NCBI GenBank assembly: GCA_900319595.1
Contig: ONOZ01000034.1
Location: forward strand, 1 to 10,210
Length of the DNA stretch: 10,210 nucleotides
From: an uncultured Bacteroidales bacterium
GTDB taxonomy: Bacteria; Bacteroidota; Bacteroidia; Bacteroidales; P3
Reading direction: 5' to 3'
Below are positions 6,817 through 10,210 of the stretch, in pieces; the stretch's first letter is position 1; each line of letters begins with the position of its first letter. Below the pieces are notes generated by a model that did not search any database, had not been told where the DNA came from, and was given only the letters and a program-made list of their open reading frames with translations. The position numbers were made by a program, and so were the translations under genes.

Positions 6817-7758
6817 TTACAATAGCATCTGATTTTTAATTTCTTGTATGAGATTTCCCTCAATGGAATTCTCTATTTGAAGTGTAACAAACTTAATATC
6901 AAACTGTTTTAATTTGACAGCATCTTTTTCGGTTGTGATGATGATACGGTCTTGTTTTGAAAGAGTTTCAATTTCTCTAATATCCTTTTCTTTAAAATTA
7001 TAATGGTCGGGGTATTTTTTCAATATAACATCGTAACCAAGCATTTGCAAATATTTTACAGCAGGAGAAGGGTTATCAATACCAGCAACGAATAGTAATT
7101 TTGAATTGTTAGTTATTTCAGTAGAGAATTTGTATTGGATTTTAGAAAAAAATACTTTTTGATAAGGTAATGGGCTAAGTTTTTTTATGAAATCCTGCTT
7201 TTCATTTTGTGTTATATCATTTGGGCATTTGGTAACAATAATATAATTTGCACGTTTGCTTTGTATTCTTTGCTCTCTAAGTCGTCCATATGGGATAATT
7301 TTGTCGTTAAAATATGGTCTATTATATTCTGTTAGCAAAATAGTTGCATTGGGTGAGATTTTCCTATATTGATAAGCATCGTCAAGTAAGATTAAACGTA
7401 TATTTGAATAGTTTTTTCTTATAAAGTCTATTGCAGTATTGCGATTTTTATTAACAAAAAATAGTATATTTGGAAATTTCTCTTTCATCTGTTTGGGTTC
7501 ATCGCCTACTGCTTCTGCTGTATCGGAAACAAGTACTTCTTTTAGTCCTTTTGTCTTTCGCTTATAACCTAAGGACACTACAGATAGTGGAAATTCGTCT
7601 TGTAAATTACGTATCAAGTATTCTATCATAGGAGTTTTACCTGTACCACCTACTCTTATGTTGCCCACACATAGAACAAATACATCACTATAACGCTGTG
7701 ATTTTATAAAGCCACAGGAAAACAAAAAATTACGTATAAGGGTTATTAAATAATACAT
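6817..7758 (-). CDS. lpxK: Tetraacyldisaccharide 4'-kinase
   Basis: LpxK phosphorylates the 4' position of the lipid A disaccharide with ATP at the inner membrane, directly after LpxB. The 313-residue product has an N-terminal hydrophobic helix (about 2-18) for membrane contact. It also has the Walker A motif GNIRVGGTGKTP (32-43), VGDEP (84-88, Asp86 matching the catalytic Asp99 of the Aquifex enzyme), LLDDAYQYR (124-132), PYGRLRE (156-162), IIVTKCP (173-179) and YPDHYNF near the C-terminus, whose His should pair with Asp86. Two positions differ from the usual form: SRGY is SLGY (Leu63), and DDxFQH is DDAYQY (Tyr131). The N-terminus is somewhat shorter than in the Bacteroides enzymes I recall. 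The frame is open back to 7795 but has no other start codon, so ATG 7758 stands. It is likely functional, but the changes deserve a check. Confidence 0.93.
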   Translation of the reverse strand: MYYLITLIRNFLFSCGFIKSQRYSDVFVLCVGNIRVGGTGKTPMIEYLIRNLQDEFPLSVVSLGYKRKTKGLKEVLVSDTAEAVGDEPKQMKEKFPNILFFVNKNRNTAIDFIRKNYSNIRLILLDDAYQYRKISPNATILLTEYNRPYFNDKIIPYGRLREQRIQSKRANYIIVTKCPNDITQNEKQDFIKKLSPLPYQKVFFSKIQYKFSTEITNNSKLLFVAGIDNPSPAVKYLQMLGYDVILKKYPDHYNFKEKDIREIETLSKQDRIIITTEKDAVKLKQFDIKFVTLQIENSIEGNLIQEIKNQMLL

Positions 7759-7806
7759 ATATATTATAAGAAAGTGTGATTGTGGTTTAGTCTAAAATAG
7801 ACAATG

Positions 7807-7814
7807 CAAAGTTA
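7807..7814 (-). promoter_or_regulatory. -7 element for lpxK
   Basis: On the - strand 7814-7807 reads TAACTTTG, the same octamer as the surE -7 box and an exact match to TAnnTTTG. It lies immediately after the phosphatase stop codon. A start near 7800 would give a leader of about 42 nt before the lpxK ATG. No clear -33 TTG is visible at the usual spacing, where the DNA still codes for the phosphatase C-terminus. lpxK may therefore be transcribed on its own as well as by read-through. Confidence 0.5.
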
Positions 7815-9011
7815 CTACAAATATTCCACTTCTACCTCTTTTATGAATTTTTTTTCTAACTTATCTGCAATTCTTCCTATAAGAGTTCTACGAATCTCTA
7901 TTACGATAGGCATATTCGCATCGTGATGGTCTTGGTTTATTTTAGTGCCAACCAAAAATTTGATTCTGTCCGAATTCATTAGCATCTGAACAATCTTATA
8001 TGCAGGACCGTTTCCTAATGGTGAAGAAGAAAAAGCAATTTCGTCTAATATCCTTTCTACCTTGCTTAGAGTCAAAACTCCTTCTGTAATTAAGTCAATG
8101 CCATTCATAGATGAAGAAGGAGGAAGTTCTGTATCCATATCCTCGTAGTTATCAGTAATTTGCTCGCTTAATTCCCTTGCAAAAATATCGGCAGTAGTCG
8201 CTCCACATAGAATCTTCTTGCCATTGAAACTCATAACTCTATCGACATACTGTTTATCTGATGCATTATCAACCGGAGGACCGCTTGCAATAATCAATTG
8301 TCGTGCATCTCTAAAATATATCACGCCACAGGAAGTATCGTCTTTGGAATCAAAATCATCATTGATGTGAGCCATATCTACAACCCGCTTTGCTAACTTG
8401 TCGGCAGGAATATAGCGGTCGTTAAGTATGGATTGTTTAACAAATTCTATGTATCCCTCCCGTTGCCAACCGAAAGGTAATTTATCGCTTCCCATTCCGC
8501 ATTGAGTAACTCCGTCAGAAATGTATATAATTCTGTCTTCTTTCATTGGAATAAACTCACAGGTATGCAAAGTTCTACTTCTACCTTCGTTATCAATGTT
8601 TTCTAATTGTACTTGTTGCCATTCTGGTTCAAAAATCTTGTTGCCACGCATCACTAAACAAGTAGGATTGTCATACTCTAATATACTAACTTTACCATTT
8701 GCAATATCAATTATAGTAAATGTAGCATAAGAGGTGTGTCTTTCGCTACAAATAGGTAGAGTTTCCATAATAATCTGAGCGATGGCCTTTGGGTTACGAT
8801 GTTCTTCTGCAAAATTCAAAGCCATGTGTGCAGTAAGGTTTGCAAGCACATTAGCCTTTACTCCGTGTCCCATACCATCTGACAAAACACTTAGGACGCG
8901 ATTTTGAGATTTCAATTTTTTTGACAAAAATACATCTCCGCAAATATATTGTCCCTCATAATATCGCTGAGCATTAGAAACCTCTATATGATATGGCAAA
9001 TCATTAACCAT
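7815..9011 (-). CDS. SpoIIE/PP2C-type serine phosphatase with conserved C-terminal extension
   Basis: The first ~233 residues of this 398-residue protein form a SpoIIE-type PP2C phosphatase domain. Metal-binding acidic residues are in place: Gly25-Asp26 (ICGDVF), SDGMGHG (44-50, Asp45), ISDGV (165-168 region, Asp166) and KDDTS (223-227). Such enzymes dephosphorylate Ser/Thr on anti-sigma antagonists and other regulators. There is no sensor domain, signal peptide or membrane segment, so it should be cytosolic. Residues ~236-398 are a separate domain with ILCGATTADIFARE (267-280), LPPSSSMNGIDLITEG (296-311) and VGTKINQ (354-360). I recall this extension from phosphatases encoded beside sensory [FeFe]-hydrogenase genes in Bacteroidales and Clostridia, but no hydrogenase gene is visible here. 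The start lies 3 nt after the gmk stop, implying one transcript. The target is unknown. Confidence 0.85.
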   Translation of the reverse strand: MVNDLPYHIEVSNAQRYYEGQYICGDVFLSKKLKSQNRVLSVLSDGMGHGVKANVLANLTAHMALNFAEEHRNPKAIAQIIMETLPICSERHTSYATFTIIDIANGKVSILEYDNPTCLVMRGNKIFEPEWQQVQLENIDNEGRSRTLHTCEFIPMKEDRIIYISDGVTQCGMGSDKLPFGWQREGYIEFVKQSILNDRYIPADKLAKRVVDMAHINDDFDSKDDTSCGVIYFRDARQLIIASGPPVDNASDKQYVDRVMSFNGKKILCGATTADIFARELSEQITDNYEDMDTELPPSSSMNGIDLITEGVLTLSKVERILDEIAFSSSPLGNGPAYKIVQMLMNSDRIKFLVGTKINQDHHDANMPIVIEIRRTLIGRIADKLEKKFIKEVEVEYL

Positions 9012-9014
9012 AAT

Positions 9015-9572
9015 TTACAATATATGTTTTTTTATCAATTCCTCCAATTCATTAGTAGCCGTTTGTAAATCATCATTTATGATAACATAATCAAAAAATT
9101 TGGAGTAAGAAATTTCCAACTCAGCTCTTTGCAAACGCTTATTTAAACTATCTTCTGTTTCAGTCTTGCGGTTTAGAAGTCTTTGCTTTAAAATTTCTAA
9201 ACTTGGAGGCATAATAAAAACACTTATTGCCTTATCTTGCAAAGATTTCTTTATATTTACTCCTCCTTTCACATCAACATCAAATACAGTATGCTTTCCT
9301 AATTTTTCAATTCTTTCAATTTCACTTATCAATGTGCCATAAAACAAATTATCATAAACCTGTTCGTATTCTAAGAAATCATTGTTTGCTATTTTTCTAT
9401 TAAATTCCTCAATACTAAGAAAATAGTAGTCCTTCCCATCAATTTCTCCGTTACGAGCCTGTCTGGTTGTTGCTGATACAGAAAAGCCAAAGGTATTTGG
9501 ATATTTTTCAAAAATCTTTTTTAATAAAGTTGTTTTACCACAGCCACTTGGTGCTGAAACTATAAGATTCAT
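9015..9572 (-). CDS. gmk: Guanylate kinase
   Basis: Gmk converts GMP and ATP to GDP and ADP in the cytoplasm. The 185-residue protein begins almost directly with the P-loop SAPSGCGKTT (6-15). Cys11 and Thr14-Thr15 replace the more usual Ser/Ala and Ser-Thr, within the tolerance of the Walker A pattern. The GMP-binding region is complete: SVSATTRQARNGEIDGKDYY starting at 31, with FLEYEQVYDNLFYGT (66-80). FDVDVKGG (97-104) and the arginine-bearing lid (RLLNRKTETEDSLNKRL, 131-147) follow. The length is slightly under the common 190-210, mainly because the N-terminus is minimal. It sits 3 nt after the upstream gene and 3 nt before the phosphatase gene, so it is inside a tightly packed operon. Confidence 0.97.
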   Translation of the reverse strand: MNLIVSAPSGCGKTTLLKKIFEKYPNTFGFSVSATTRQARNGEIDGKDYYFLSIEEFNRKIANNDFLEYEQVYDNLFYGTLISEIERIEKLGKHTVFDVDVKGGVNIKKSLQDKAISVFIMPPSLEILKQRLLNRKTETEDSLNKRLQRAELEISYSKFFDYVIINDDLQTATNELEELIKKHIL

Positions 9573-9575
9573 TTT

Positions 9576-10210
9576 TTACTCAAAGCGTTTGGTTATAATA
9601 TTTTCTAATGTCGTATAAGCCAAAGACGTTTTAGCCCACTTCTTTTGTGATTGCATTTGTTGTATAATCTCCAAAGAATTTTGCAAGTCGTTACTTTCAT
9701 TTAGGCTATTGACAAAGGAAGTATATTCTTTTATGTTTCCAGAAAACAAATCGTTTATAAACATAAACTTTTCGCTAACCCCGATGGCTGATAACAAGTC
9801 TTTATTTGCCTTATCTTCAAATTGTTCTGCTATAGAGCGAGGTTTTTGAGATGAAAATTCTTTTGCATCTTGTTTTATTTGTTCTGTTAGATTTCTTATA
9901 TTAGAAACTTTTTGAGTATTTTCGGATTGATTTTCTTCCGCTTGTTCTATAGAGTTATCTTTTATTACTCTTTTATGTAGAAACTCCAAGACAGAAGATG
10001 TATTTTGCTTTGGAGTATTGTCGTGTCTAATTTCCTCTTTTACTTCTTCTATTGTATTTTCATTTTTTTGATATTCTTTTTGGCGTTGATACTCCTCAAT
10101 TTCTTGTTGATACTTACGAACTTGCTCTTCTATTGAAATTTTGTTTTCAACATTCTTTTCAACCGTCGGTTGAGGTTCTTTAGTTTCTTTTTTTATTATT
10201 TCATTTTCTG
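9576..10210 (-). CDS. Partial protein, charged linker plus conserved C-terminal domain (5' end off window)
   Basis: The frame stays open from the stop at 9576-9578 to the right edge, giving 210 visible C-terminal residues; the start is outside the window. The TTG at 9989 should be read as an internal Leu, since coding continues upstream of it without a break. The visible part has two regions. The first ~100 residues are rich in Glu, Gln, Lys and Asn (EEQVRKYQQEIEEYQRQKEY and similar) and look disordered or coiled-coil. The last ~75 residues form a compact domain: DLLSAIGVSEKFMFINDLFSG, then YTSFVNSLN and a helical end. I recall this motif at the C-terminus of uncharacterised Bacteroidetes proteins, but cannot name a family. 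It precedes gmk by 3 nt. The function is unknown. Confidence 0.8.
   Translation of the reverse strand, partial: ENEIIKKETKEPQPTVEKNVENKISIEEQVRKYQQEIEEYQRQKEYQKNENTIEEVKEEIRHDNTPKQNTSSVLEFLHKRVIKDNSIEQAEENQSENTQKVSNIRNLTEQIKQDAKEFSSQKPRSIAEQFEDKANKDLLSAIGVSEKFMFINDLFSGNIKEYTSFVNSLNESNDLQNSLEIIQQMQSQKKWAKTSLAYTTLENIITKRFE

Overview
The window is a compact, A+T-rich stretch from a member of the Bacteroidetes, most likely Bacteroidales. Three things point there. The promoters are of the Bacteroidetes primary-sigma type (TAnnTTTG at -7, in two cases with TTG about 19 nt upstream). Start codons lack purine-rich Shine-Dalgarno sequences. The gene content and protein sequences also fit: a C69 dipeptidase, surE followed by lpxB, gmk, and a SpoIIE-type phosphatase with a Bacteroidales-style C-terminal extension. 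No RNA gene, insertion sequence, phage gene or CRISPR array is visible. No gene-free stretch exceeds about 150 bases.

Layout. (1) Bases 1-1960: a terminator from an unseen upstream gene, a promoter, then a secreted C69-family dipeptidase on the + strand, closed by a strong bidirectional hairpin. (2) Bases 1982-4454, - strand: a tight four-gene unit reading from the right as gtrA-like flippase, MORN/YwqK-type lipoprotein, small secreted protein of unknown function, and pcm. (3) Bases 4493-6738, + strand: a divergent promoter, then surE, a 94-residue membrane protein starting on the surE stop codon, and lpxB. (4) Bases 6817-10210, - strand: a gene that runs off the right edge, gmk, a SpoIIE/PP2C-type phosphatase, and lpxK. 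The first three of these are separated by only 3 nt. lpxK has its own promoter-like element just after the phosphatase stop codon.

How the genes fit together. Much of the window concerns the cell envelope. lpxB and lpxK catalyse the disaccharide-forming and 4'-kinase steps of lipid A synthesis and lie tail to tail here. The gtrA-like protein, the lipoprotein and the secreted protein are also envelope-located, and the dipeptidase is exported. SurE, Pcm and Gmk are nucleotide or protein-repair housekeeping enzymes. I see no clear new multi-gene system. The points most worth a second look are the phosphatase with its uncharacterised C-terminal domain, the LpxK with changes at two usually conserved positions, the two unrecognised small proteins, and the edge-truncated gene before gmk. 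Its reading frame continues to the window end, so the TTG at 9989 should not be taken as its start. The pcm start was also revised to the ATG at 2626.
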